Assembly (NCBI RefSeq): GCF_009068765.1
Contig: NZ_CP035534.1
Coordinates: 1,302,001 to 1,366,000 of the forward strand
Length of the DNA: 64,000 bases
Reading direction: 5' to 3'
DNA from: Sulfurimonas hydrogeniphila
GTDB lineage: Bacteria > Campylobacterota > Campylobacteria > Campylobacterales > Sulfurimonadaceae
Positions within the stretch are counted from its first letter, which is position 1, and every line of letters starts with the position of its first letter. Under the pieces are notes generated by a model, which was given only the letters and a program-made list of their open reading frames with translations, was not told the DNA's origin and searched no databases. Position numbers and translations under genes: made by a program. Of the stretch, positions 8,226-16,740 are shown one piece after another.

Positions 8226-8670
8226 TGCCATTAATAAAGATTATTTCAAAAAAACCTAAAAATCAGCCCATACAAGTGATATAAGTCGTACAAGTCCTAT
8301 TTTATGGCTTTATAAAGATGATTTGCTTCCCGTATAAGTGTGTACAATAAAGGTTTATATTTTACTGTTTTCGCTCCAAATTCGCTCCAAAAACTTCCTA
8401 AAATTACATATTTTTGAAGAAACAAAAAAATCAAAACCCCTCTAATATGGGCATAATTTCGGAAATTTAGAGAAATGGTGTGTCTTCGTAATAGACTCGT
8501 ATTTTCACTCAATATTCCTTCATATATGGCTAAAAAAATTTCTAAAATCAGTGTTCATATTGTACTCAAAACATACACTGTTTATTATTAGAAAAGAATA
8601 GTTTTAATAATTTATCTCTTACAAAGCTATTTGGGATATAAAATATTATATTTTAAATGAAGGACAATAT
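8226..8670. other. Gene-free right edge of the island
   Basis: The first 9 nt are the target duplication of the ISAs1-type element. Then come partial repeats (ACAAGTGATATAAGTCGTACAAGTCC region near 8272-8298) and TTCGCTCCAAA twice in a row near 8369-8390. A minus-strand frame at 8297-8512 could be a worn-out gene end, but nothing identifies it. The last 100 nt, AT-rich, should hold the selO promoter. No attachment-site partner was found at the left side of the window, which may lie outside it. Confidence 0.4.
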
Positions 8671-10359
8671 ATGCAAGATATAAAAACACTCAATGATCTG
8701 GCACAGTTAGCTGAGTATTCTCTAATGGACAGACTTAATCCTGATCCAAATGCTACAGCAGACGGTGCAGATCATGCACCAAGACAGGTATTCAGCGGGC
8801 ATTATGTTCCTGTAAAACCCACTCCTATAGAAAATCCTGTTTACATTGCGCACAGCAAAACCTTCTTTAAGGAACTTGGACTGCATGATGACTTGGCTGC
8901 ATCTGAGGATTTTATACGCATGTTTTCGGGTGACACTTCCCATCTAAAAGAGCCTTTGCGTCGTACCGGTTGGGCAACAGGGTATGCCCTTTCCATCTAC
9001 GGTACGGAGTATTATGAGCAGTGTCCTTTTAAAACAGGAAACGGGTATGGTGACGGACGCGCAATATCTGTTTTTGAAGGGGTTATAAATGGTAAACGCT
9101 GGGAAATGCAGCTCAAAGGCGGAGGGAGAACCCCTTACTGCCGTGGAGCTGACGGTCGTGCGGTACTGCGTTCAAGTGTTAGAGAATTTTTGGCACAAGA
9201 ACACATGTATGCCCTCGGTGTTCCCACATCACGCTCTTTAAGTTTATATATGTCAAAAACCCAAACAGTAAGACGGCCCTGGTTTATGAACGGTTCCTAT
9301 TCAAGGGATCCGGAAGTCATGATAGAAGAAAATGTTGCCATCACAACACGTGTTGCCCCTTCTTTTCTTCGTGTGGGTCAACTTGAACTTTTCGCCCGAC
9401 GGGCACGTAAAAGTGAACATCCAAAGGCGATGGAGGAACTTGAGATGCTTGTCTTGCACCTGATTGAAAGAGAATACAGTGATGTAATAGATAAAAATTT
9501 ACCTCTGGAAGAAAAAACAGTGCTGCTTGCCCGTGAATTTCGCTCCCGCCTTACTTCACTTGTAGTAAACTGGATTCGTGTCGGATACTGCCAGGGAAAT
9601 TTCAATGGTGACAACTGTGCTGCAGGCGGTTTTACCCTTGATTACGGTCCGTTTGGATTTATAGACATGTTTGATCCAAGCTATCAACCCTGGACGGGTG
9701 GCGGAGCACACTTTTCATTTTTGAATCAACCTCAGGCCGGGGAACAAAATTTCAAAATGTTTTGTAAGGCACTTCAGCCTTTGCTCAAGACAGATGAAAA
9801 GCAGAGTCAACAATTGGATGAAATTATGAACGGTTTTTCCAAAATCATGCAGACTAAAATGATACAGATGTGGACTGCCAAACTGGGTCTAAAAACCTTT
9901 GACGCAGCCTTGTTTAACGAACTGATAACACTGATGATGGAGACTTCGGTCGATTATACCCTCTTTTTTCGTGAACTCTCTGGTATACCTGATAATATTT
10001 CCGCAATTGCGAAAAGCTTTTACGGTGACTCTCTATATGATCAAAAGATTATAAAAAGCTGGACCGAGTGGTTGGAAAAATGGAAAGCAAACATTAACAT
10101 TGATACTCCGGAGTCCCGCAAAAAACTCTCAAAAGAGATGAAACAAACCAATCCGAAATATATTCTCCGTGAATGGTTCCTTGTTCCGGCATACAAAAAG
10201 GCCCAGGAGGGAGATTATTCACTTATAAAAGAGCTGCAGGAAGTGATGAATGATCCCTACAGTGAACAGTCATCGGAGACAGAAGACAAATACTACAGAG
10301 AAAAGCCTGCTGAACTGTTTGATGTCGCAGGAATATCTCATGTAAGCTGTTCTTCCTAA
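8671..10359 (+). CDS. selO: SelO-family protein (pseudokinase-fold AMPylase)
   Basis: SelO enzymes transfer AMP to Ser/Thr/Tyr of target proteins and act in redox stress (family knowledge). Recognisable blocks are [20 protein letters not shown] and [23 protein letters not shown] (residues ~150-195), and [14 protein letters not shown] with the metal-binding Asp (residues ~325-340). The protein ends VSCSS, the bacterial Cys version of the selenocysteine tail found in animal SelO. In the catalytic segment, normally HGVMNTDN, this protein reads CQGNFNGDN: the Asp-Asn remain but His is missing. The length of 562 aa is a little over the usual ~480-520. It is monocistronic, and overlaps the convergent gene at 10356 by 4 nt. 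Confidence 0.93.
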   Translation: MQDIKTLNDLAQLAEYSLMDRLNPDPNATADGADHAPRQVFSGHYVPVKPTPIENPVYIAHSKTFFKELGLHDDLAASEDFIRMFSGDTSHLKEPLRRTGWATGYALSIYGTEYYEQCPFKTGNGYGDGRAISVFEGVINGKRWEMQLKGGGRTPYCRGADGRAVLRSSVREFLAQEHMYALGVPTSRSLSLYMSKTQTVRRPWFMNGSYSRDPEVMIEENVAITTRVAPSFLRVGQLELFARRARKSEHPKAMEELEMLVLHLIEREYSDVIDKNLPLEEKTVLLAREFRSRLTSLVVNWIRVGYCQGNFNGDNCAAGGFTLDYGPFGFIDMFDPSYQPWTGGGAHFSFLNQPQAGEQNFKMFCKALQPLLKTDEKQSQQLDEIMNGFSKIMQTKMIQMWTAKLGLKTFDAALFNELITLMMETSVDYTLFFRELSGIPDNISAIAKSFYGDSLYDQKIIKSWTEWLEKWKANINIDTPESRKKLSKEMKQTNPKYILREWFLVPAYKKAQEGDYSLIKELQEVMNDPYSEQSSETEDKYYREKPAELFDVAGISHVSCSS

Positions 10360-10817
10360 AACTGCATCTCCACTTCTTTTTCTTTGAGTTTTTGAATGTA
10401 GAGCAGAGCATTTGTAAAGGCATACTGGTCTACTTCCTCTATGCCTGCTTCTTCACATTCTACCAAGTAATCAAAACCGTCGAGTTCAGTGTTTTGCACT
10501 TTTTTCAAATGTATTACATAGAGTAACAAGTCGGCTAAATCACTTATAGGGATTATCTCTCTGTAGTTTTTGCTGCACGCACTTATATAATCGTCGCATA
10601 TACTTTCATTTGACATTAAAAGTATCCAGAGAATAATTTTATCTACCTTTTTTGGTGCATTCGCCCGAGCTGAAAAATCTTCATAAAGTGCTTTATTTTT
10701 GGCTATCTCATCAAGCTGTTCATGAACCTGTGCTGTTAAAAAACCAACTCTTTCATCTGTCAGTTTTTCATTTTTATAGCCATCTAATACTGATTCTGCA
10801 ATTTGGTATGTGTGCAT
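10356..10817 (-). CDS. Hypothetical protein (153 aa)
   Basis: Starts [20 protein letters not shown] and ends KEKEVEMQF. All-helical, acidic, no signal peptide or membrane segment, no recognised family. AGAGAAAAC precedes the ATG. It converges on selO with a 4-nt overlap, so the two messages may interfere. The codon usage looks like the neighbouring core genes. Confidence 0.65.
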   Translation of the reverse strand: MHTYQIAESVLDGYKNEKLTDERVGFLTAQVHEQLDEIAKNKALYEDFSARANAPKKVDKIILWILLMSNESICDDYISACSKNYREIIPISDLADLLLYVIHLKKVQNTELDGFDYLVECEEAGIEEVDQYAFTNALLYIQKLKEKEVEMQF

Positions 10818-10935
10818 TGTTTTCTCTTTTCTCTTTTTTATTTTAAAGTCAAATTATACCATTCAAACAAAATATTTTTCTTGAATTTTTTGGCTATAAT
10901 CGACCAAAAGAAACATTTTAAGAATAGGAGTAACA

Positions 10936-11256
10936 ATGTATCCAAATAAAAAATTAAGAACAGGCTTTTGTATGAAAATTGAGGGTGTTTTGCTGAATCG
11001 TCCGGACTTGCATAATATTGCGGCAGAATTAGGGGTAAATCCAGGTGATGTACTTACAAAAAATCAAATCCTGACGATTTACAATACTTCTGAAACATGC
11101 CAGGAAATTATAAAGGATAACGCATTGGCAACATTTGTAGCAATGGCTCTTGATATTTCGCCACAAAACATCACTGATATCAAAGAGGTTGTAGAAGAAC
11201 CTGTAAAAATTGAATTTGATCTGAGTGATTTTGAAGACGACGAGGATGATGAATAG
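10936..11256 (+). CDS. Hypothetical protein with acidic C-terminus (106 aa)
   Basis: AGGAG lies 7 nt before the ATG. The sequence begins MYPNKKLRTGFCMKIEGVLL and ends with a very acidic stretch (SDFEDDEDDE). A helix-turn-helix-like middle (NIAAELGVNPGDVLTKNQI, residues ~27-46) is suggestive but not diagnostic. It sits alone between two minus-strand genes and ends 3 nt from the end of the hemerythrin gene. Function unknown. Confidence 0.65.
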   Translation: MYPNKKLRTGFCMKIEGVLLNRPDLHNIAAELGVNPGDVLTKNQILTIYNTSETCQEIIKDNALATFVAMALDISPQNITDIKEVVEEPVKIEFDLSDFEDDEDDE

Positions 11257-11259
11257 GTT

Positions 11260-11685
11260 TTACAAACCTTTCATCTTTTTTGCAAGATAATTTGCAGTCG
11301 GGTAGTCCACTGTGTTTACATGTAAGACTATCCATTCGGGTGCTCTGCGGATAAAATCAGTAATTTTTGAAACCTTTTTATAGTTTTTCCAATTTTTAAG
11401 AGCCATATTCAATTCTTCCAAAAACATGTCATGTGCAGTCTTGTGCATGTCATAGGAAGGAAAACTATACTCTTGCATCAGACGTTCTTCGTTTGCAAAG
11501 TGTTCATGAACATGCTTCACATATTCTTCGATTTTTGCTTCAAGTTCTTCGAGTGTCGCTTCCCCCCGATCGTAAGAGATCGCAAGATTATCTATTGCAT
11601 TTAAAATTTTAATCTCATTTTCATGAGTTTTTTGCATCTCCTCCACATCCATATCTTCAACCTGCTCAATATATACCAATGCCAT
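11260..11685 (-). CDS. Bacteriohemerythrin (141 aa)
   Basis: Single-domain, four-helix oxygen-binding protein with a di-iron site. Expected ligands can be seen: His in QKTHENE (residue ~21), HVHEHFANEE (His and Glu, residues ~58-67), HKTAHDMF (residues ~80-87), and the terminal HVNTVD (H-x3-D, residues ~121-126). Length and spacing match free-standing bacteriohemerythrins of microaerobic bacteria, where they are thought to buffer or deliver oxygen or take part in taxis. No signal peptide; cytoplasmic. A TTACATGTAA palindrome lies inside the gene at 11316. It is downstream of nothing obvious in its own direction and likely monocistronic. Confidence 0.92.
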   Translation of the reverse strand: MALVYIEQVEDMDVEEMQKTHENEIKILNAIDNLAISYDRGEATLEELEAKIEEYVKHVHEHFANEERLMQEYSFPSYDMHKTAHDMFLEELNMALKNWKNYKKVSKITDFIRRAPEWIVLHVNTVDYPTANYLAKKMKGL

Positions 11686-11746
11686 AAAAAATCTCTCTTT
11701 TTCTTTTATTATTATTATAGTAAAAAATTAAAAACAGAGCCTTAAT

Positions 11747-12826
11747 TTAAAACAATTTTCCGATTTTTTTAAAACCGTACCAATACAACAGCGTTCCAAG
11801 AAGAATAACTCCGCTAAAATATGGCCACAAATCTATAAACTCCGTTCCTCTGAAAAAGATGCTCTCAGTACCTTCTATATAATAGCGAAGTGGTGAAAAT
11901 AAAGAGAGTGTCTGAAATACCGGGTGCATAGCGTAAACAGGGGTCCATGCACCACTGAGAAAAATCAACGGCATCATAATAATGATAGAAAGCTGTGCCA
12001 CCTGCATCACATTTTTGGACACAGCCGCCACAAAGAGTCCTATGCCGGCACTCGAAACAGAATACAAAAATGTCAGGAGCATAAATGCCCAAAATGAACC
12101 GTTGAGCGGTACATCAAACTGGCCAAAAAGCACAAATCCCAAAGAGAGAACAACGCCTGCCATGACAATGAGTACCTGCGAAAAACTTTTCGCCAAGATA
12201 ATGATTTTGGGATTTATCGGAGTAAGCAGCATAATATCCCAGGTACCGTCCTCTTTTTCTTTGACAAAAACAATGGCCGTCAAAATGACTATCAACAGGG
12301 TTATATTTGAAAGCAATTCTGTCAGTGCCATAAAACTGTGATTGTCAGCATTTTGATTAAAAAGTTTATGTGACTTTAATTCAAGCGGAAAGTTCACAGA
12401 TTGGAAGTCAAATACAATATTTTGCAGATACATAAATGTCGTGAGACTTTGCGATGCTGCAGTAGCATCGAGCAAAAGATTGATTTGTGCTTTTTTCCCG
12501 CTCTTGTAGTTCTTTTCAAAATCAGAGTCAAAAAGTATTCCGACCATAACTTCTTTGTTAAAAATAGCATTGGAGAGTGCTTTTTGAGAAAGAAAGGCAA
12601 CCGGTGGTTTAAACTCCGGTTGATGCAACCGTGCAAGTATTTTTTGGCTTACTCCCCCTCCTGTTTTGTCAACATATCCGACAACAACATTGCGCGGTTT
12701 TATCTGTATGCCGGAACCGGCTATGTAAACATCGAGTGTAAACGAATAAAGTACAACAGCCACTAATCCTATAGAGCGTAAAAAACTCAGCAGTTCTTTG
12801 GAGACAATCATTGCAAATATTCGCAT
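11747..12826 (-). CDS. ABC-2 type permease, YbhR/YbhS-like (359 aa)
   Basis: Inner-membrane subunit of a YbhFSR-type ABC exporter. It has one N-terminal membrane helix (residues ~5-30), a periplasmic domain up to ~165, and five hydrophobic segments after TELLSNITLLIVILTAIVFV, with the ABC-2 hallmark EKEDGTWDIMLLTP and the LSGAWTPVYAMP-like loop near the end. It is the last gene of the eight-gene exporter operon that begins with the TetR gene at 22353. The start overlaps the preceding permease's stop by one base. Its partner is the permease at 12826-13947; together they would form a heterodimeric channel. Confidence 0.88.
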   Translation of the reverse strand: MRIFAMIVSKELLSFLRSIGLVAVVLYSFTLDVYIAGSGIQIKPRNVVVGYVDKTGGGVSQKILARLHQPEFKPPVAFLSQKALSNAIFNKEVMVGILFDSDFEKNYKSGKKAQINLLLDATAASQSLTTFMYLQNIVFDFQSVNFPLELKSHKLFNQNADNHSFMALTELLSNITLLIVILTAIVFVKEKEDGTWDIMLLTPINPKIIILAKSFSQVLIVMAGVVLSLGFVLFGQFDVPLNGSFWAFMLLTFLYSVSSAGIGLFVAAVSKNVMQVAQLSIIIMMPLIFLSGAWTPVYAMHPVFQTLSLFSPLRYYIEGTESIFFRGTEFIDLWPYFSGVILLGTLLYWYGFKKIGKLF

Positions 12827-13947
12827 TATCTCATCTCCTTTTTCAACAATAAGGTGCCGACAGTAAAAAGTCCCACAACAAACCCGACAAGTATCAGCAG
12901 ATACATGATAATTTTTTCAGACGCCAAACCCTGTCCTATCAAAAATGTATCATAAAGAATATGCGTATAATACATCACCGGAAACATATGCGCTTCAATA
13001 TATGACTCGCCACTCATGGAAGATATCGGCATAAGCATACCAGAGTATAAAAATCCGGGAATTATGGTGATAATAATTGTCAAAACAACGGCAACAATTT
13101 GTCTGCTTGTAATGATAGAAATAAGCATACCGATAGAGAGACTGATAAGAATATAAAGTTCACTGCTGAGCCAGTAGAGCATAAAACTTCCCCGAAAAGG
13201 AACATCAAACAGATAAACTGCAAGCAAAAAAAGTATAAAAATATTCACAGAATGCAGTAAAAAAGCAGGAAAAAGTTTTGCAAGAAGGAACTCTCCTTTA
13301 CTCAAAGGCGAAGCATAAAAATTAAAAATGGTCCCTCGCTCTTTCTCTTTTACTATAAGAAGTGCTGCCAAAATTGCAGGAGCCACCAAAAGCACAAGCC
13401 CTATGAGTCCTGGAACTATGGCATCTTCATCCCGCATTGCCTGATTGAAAAGCGTACGCTGATTTAACACTATAAGCCCTTTTGCAGACAAACCGCTTCT
13501 TTGTGCCACTTCGCTTGCCCCATCAAGCACACTCCCCTTGATATACCCCTCAATAGTAGTAGCCCTTGTCGGAAAAGAGGCATCCACAAAAACACCAATC
13601 TCACTCTTTTGTCCGTGTAAAAGTTGTTTTTCAAAAGAAGAGGGAATGATTAAAACTGCATCGGTTTTAGCCTGTTTTATAGAGCGCAGTGCCTCTTTTT
13701 CACTTACATGTAACACCTTTGCATTAAAGTATTTGCTATGTTCAAATTTTGAAATCAGCATTTGTGAAAATTTGCTCTGGTCATTATCAATAATCAAAAT
13801 TCTTGCATGCGTTACATCCATACGGATTCCATAGCCAAAAAGCAGTACAATCATACTCGGCAACAAATATACCATCACAATCAGACGCGTTCTGTAAAGC
13901 TCCATAAATTCTTTCAATATATAGGCTTTAATGGTTATTAGTTTCAT
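12826..13947 (-). CDS. ABC-2 type permease, YbhS/YbhR-like (373 aa)
   Basis: Same fold as its downstream neighbour: N-terminal helix (residues ~20-42), periplasmic domain, then VPGLIGLVLLVAPAILAALLIV with KEKERGTIFNFYASPL and further membrane helices, ending GTLLLKKEMR. It belongs between the double ATPase (overlap of 4 nt, ATGA type) and the second permease, so it is translationally coupled. The substrate is unknown; relatives export hydrophobic toxic compounds. A TTACATGTAA palindrome is embedded at 13704. Confidence 0.88.
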   Translation of the reverse strand: MKLITIKAYILKEFMELYRTRLIVMVYLLPSMIVLLFGYGIRMDVTHARILIIDNDQSKFSQMLISKFEHSKYFNAKVLHVSEKEALRSIKQAKTDAVLIIPSSFEKQLLHGQKSEIGVFVDASFPTRATTIEGYIKGSVLDGASEVAQRSGLSAKGLIVLNQRTLFNQAMRDEDAIVPGLIGLVLLVAPAILAALLIVKEKERGTIFNFYASPLSKGEFLLAKLFPAFLLHSVNIFILFLLAVYLFDVPFRGSFMLYWLSSELYILISLSIGMLISIITSRQIVAVVLTIIITIIPGFLYSGMLMPISSMSGESYIEAHMFPVMYYTHILYDTFLIGQGLASEKIIMYLLILVGFVVGLFTVGTLLLKKEMR

Positions 13948-15566
13948 TCTCTATCCTTATAATATGTCAAGAAAATATCTTCAAAATTCTTTGCATCGGG
14001 ATGTGTTTTATAAAAATTTTCTATGGTATCGTCTGCAATCTTTTTTCCCTGTTTGAGGAGTACCACTCGATCACAGTACTCCGCCTCGCTCATATAGTGT
14101 GTGGTTATCAAAATAGATATATGCCACTGTTCTTTAAGCTTTTTAAGTATCTCCCAAAATTGTGCTCTTGCAATGGTATCCACGCCGCTTGTAGGCTCAT
14201 CCAAAAACAGCACAAGCGGTTCGTGCAAAAGTGCCGCAGCTATGGAAAAACGCTGATTGACACCCAGAGGAAGCGCAGTTGGCAATTCATCCATATACTC
14301 TTTAAAACCGAGTTCATTGGCATACTGCTCTATTCTTTTCAAGGCAGTCTTGAGAGGAATCTGATGCATATTGGCAAAATAAATCAGATTTTCTCTTACA
14401 GTCATGTCATTGTAGAGTGCAAAATGCTGACTTACATAGCCGATTTTGGACTTGAGCGTTTGACGATCATCTCCGCTGCGGATGACTTTTTCAAGCAGGG
14501 TAAGTGTGCCCTCGTCTATCGGATACAGACCCAAAAGCATTTTGATTAATGTGGTTTTTCCTGCGCCGTTTGCACCTAGAAGACCCAGAATTTCACCCCG
14601 TTTGAGTTCTATGTCTACATGGTCATTTGCCGTAAAACTGCCAAATCTTTTTGTAATGCCATATGCTTGCATCACAACAGGCGGTATTGCAATTTCTTTG
14701 TCTCGTTTTGTTATGACGACCTTAGGCAGGAGCTTTTTCTTTTGCAGCGCGTTCACAAAAAAGAGTCCCTCCAGAGTAGGTTCTGCCTGCTTTACATGTA
14801 AAGGCTGCAGCGAATATGTTCGCTTGTTAAAACCAAGGCACTCTTCTTTACATGTAACCTCTTCATACACATACGGACGAATAGAGTCTATAAGCTCTTC
14901 ATTTGTTCCGCTGGCAATGATTTCTCCTTCGTCAAAAAGAAAAATTTTGTCCATTTTGGAGGCTTCTTGCATATAAGCGGTGCTCACTAAAATTACTGTT
15001 CCTTCTTCTTTGCGTATGCTGTCCAAAATCTCCCACAGTTCCAAACGGCTCAAAGGATCCACTCCGGTTGTCGGTTCATCCAGAATAAGAAGTTTCGGAC
15101 GGTGCAGCAGTGTGCAGATAAGTGAGAGTTTTTGCATCATCCCGCCACTGAGTTTACCGGCTTCTCTCTCAACAAAAGCACTCAGTCCTGCCATATGCAG
15201 CAGTTTTTCTCTATATGCAAGAAATTGTTCATCTTTTGCAACATTGCGAATATCGGCAAAAAACTCCAAATGCTCCCCTACTGTCAGAGTATCATAAAGA
15301 ACAAGCCCTATTCCCTGTGGCATCAATCCGATAAAAGGTTTTACTTTTTCTGCCTCTTTGGGTGAATGGTACGCGATACCATCATAAACAATCTCACCCT
15401 CAAAACGGATAACACCGGCTACAGCATGCATAAGGGAGCTTTTTCCTGCACCGTCCGCTCCTATAAAACCGATAATCTCTCCACTCTCTGCTGTGAGCGA
15501 GGCATTGTCTATGCCTGTTCTTTTTTTGTAAGAGACCCGGATATTTTTTACTTCAAGAAGAGACAT
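13944..15566 (-). CDS. Double-domain ABC transporter ATPase, YbhF-like (540 aa)
   Basis: Two nucleotide-binding domains in one chain. Domain 1: Walker A GADGAGKSSLMH (residues ~36-47), signature LSGGMMQK, Walker B LLILDEPTTGVD. Domain 2: Walker A GANGAGKTTLIK (residues ~336-347), a degenerate signature LGVNQR, Walker B VLFLDEPTSGVD. The weak second signature is usual for YbhF relatives. It powers the two permeases encoded downstream and works with the adaptor at 15573-16730. Two TTACATGTAA palindromes lie in the linker between the domains (14792 and 14848). Confidence 0.92.
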   Translation of the reverse strand: MSLLEVKNIRVSYKKRTGIDNASLTAESGEIIGFIGADGAGKSSLMHAVAGVIRFEGEIVYDGIAYHSPKEAEKVKPFIGLMPQGIGLVLYDTLTVGEHLEFFADIRNVAKDEQFLAYREKLLHMAGLSAFVEREAGKLSGGMMQKLSLICTLLHRPKLLILDEPTTGVDPLSRLELWEILDSIRKEEGTVILVSTAYMQEASKMDKIFLFDEGEIIASGTNEELIDSIRPYVYEEVTCKEECLGFNKRTYSLQPLHVKQAEPTLEGLFFVNALQKKKLLPKVVITKRDKEIAIPPVVMQAYGITKRFGSFTANDHVDIELKRGEILGLLGANGAGKTTLIKMLLGLYPIDEGTLTLLEKVIRSGDDRQTLKSKIGYVSQHFALYNDMTVRENLIYFANMHQIPLKTALKRIEQYANELGFKEYMDELPTALPLGVNQRFSIAAALLHEPLVLFLDEPTSGVDTIARAQFWEILKKLKEQWHISILITTHYMSEAEYCDRVVLLKQGKKIADDTIENFYKTHPDAKNFEDIFLTYYKDRE

Positions 15567-15572
15567 CTTGTT

Positions 15573-16730
15573 TTAGAGTACCGGAATGTCATTGAGTGAA
15601 TTTGGCAGACCTTTGCCATCAAGTGACACAACTCCCACAGCCGGTATACCGAGTTTTAACAAAGGGTCAATTGCCAGTGGTTTGAGGTGTACGGCAAACA
15701 CTCTTTGAATTCTGTCTGAACGCACACTGACCTCTTTGGGCGTAAATTCCGCTTTTTGGGCAATACGCACTACTTTTGCCTGTATCGGATGATTTGGATA
15801 GGCATCAAGAAATATTACCGCTTTGTCACCCAGTTTTATTTTTCCGTTTTGCAGTGTGTCGACAAATATTTTCAGATACAACGAGTGAGGATCCAAAAGT
15901 GTGGCTACCGGCATACCAGGAGCTATTACCTCTCCCTCGTTGGCGATTTTTTCTACCGTAATTCCATCAACAGGTGAAACAAGTGTCATCTCCTGAATCA
16001 TCGCTTCTATCTGTGCTTTGGATGCTTTGAGGGCTTCAATACCATCTTGCAGGGCCTGAATATTTGCGGCAATGGCAAAAAGTTTTTTCTGTGATGCCTG
16101 CGCATCCAAAAGTGCAATACGAGCCAGAGTTACTGCTGATTTTATTTTTTTCAGCTGTTGCTGCAGTGCGGAAAGCTTTTTGTTTTCTGTATCCCTTTTG
16201 AGTTGTGCAAGTTCCAGTTTGTGCTTGTCAATACTTTTGTTTTTATACAATCGTTGAGAGCGTTTGAAATCTCTTTTTGCCTGGACAACGACATCTTTTT
16301 GTATCAAAATATTTTTTTCAAATGCCTGTTGCGAGGCTTGGGCTGAGACAAGCTGTGCTTTTGCTTTTTTCTCCAAAAGCGGAATTGTTGTCTGTGCAAT
16401 TTTTTCTTCAATTTTTTGTGCTGCGAGTTGCTGTTTCTTTGCCTGAATCTGTGCATCAAGCCCTGCTTTTTGTGCTGCAAGTTCTTTGCTCTTCAAGACA
16501 CCCACAACCATTCCTTTGCTCACAGGTACACCGTCATCAACAGATATTTTTTCCAGCCTTCCTGCATATTTTGCATTGAGATTTACCAGATCACCGTCCA
16601 TGCGGCCTGTCCCTTCAACCAAATTTGCAGGAAGTGTTTTTGGATGCAGTTTTTTATAGATCATTCCGCCTGCTGTAATCAATAAAACAGCTATAACAAC
16701 ACCCAACCAATATTTTTTCAGAACCTGCAT
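15573..16730 (-). CDS. HlyD-family periplasmic adaptor, YbhG/YhiI-like (385 aa)
   Basis: One N-terminal membrane anchor (residues ~9-26, WLGVVIAVLLITAGGMIY), a lipoyl-like half (NLNAKYAGRLEKISVDDGVPV), a long alpha-helical hairpin rich in Ala/Gln/Lys (residues ~85-245), the second lipoyl half (LVSPVDGITVEKIANEGEVI) and a beta-barrel end. Bridges the inner-membrane ABC transporter and an outer-membrane TolC-type channel. Located between the RND pump and the ABC genes in the same operon, 6 nt upstream of the ATPase gene. Confidence 0.9.
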   Translation of the reverse strand: MQVLKKYWLGVVIAVLLITAGGMIYKKLHPKTLPANLVEGTGRMDGDLVNLNAKYAGRLEKISVDDGVPVSKGMVVGVLKSKELAAQKAGLDAQIQAKKQQLAAQKIEEKIAQTTIPLLEKKAKAQLVSAQASQQAFEKNILIQKDVVVQAKRDFKRSQRLYKNKSIDKHKLELAQLKRDTENKKLSALQQQLKKIKSAVTLARIALLDAQASQKKLFAIAANIQALQDGIEALKASKAQIEAMIQEMTLVSPVDGITVEKIANEGEVIAPGMPVATLLDPHSLYLKIFVDTLQNGKIKLGDKAVIFLDAYPNHPIQAKVVRIAQKAEFTPKEVSVRSDRIQRVFAVHLKPLAIDPLLKLGIPAVGVVSLDGKGLPNSLNDIPVL

Positions 16731-16740
16731 AATCTACTCC

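Noticed and set aside
8297-8512. 71-codon minus-strand frame after the ISAs1 element
   Set aside because: Could be the worn-out end of an integrase-like gene, but no catalytic motif or ribosome-binding site supports it.
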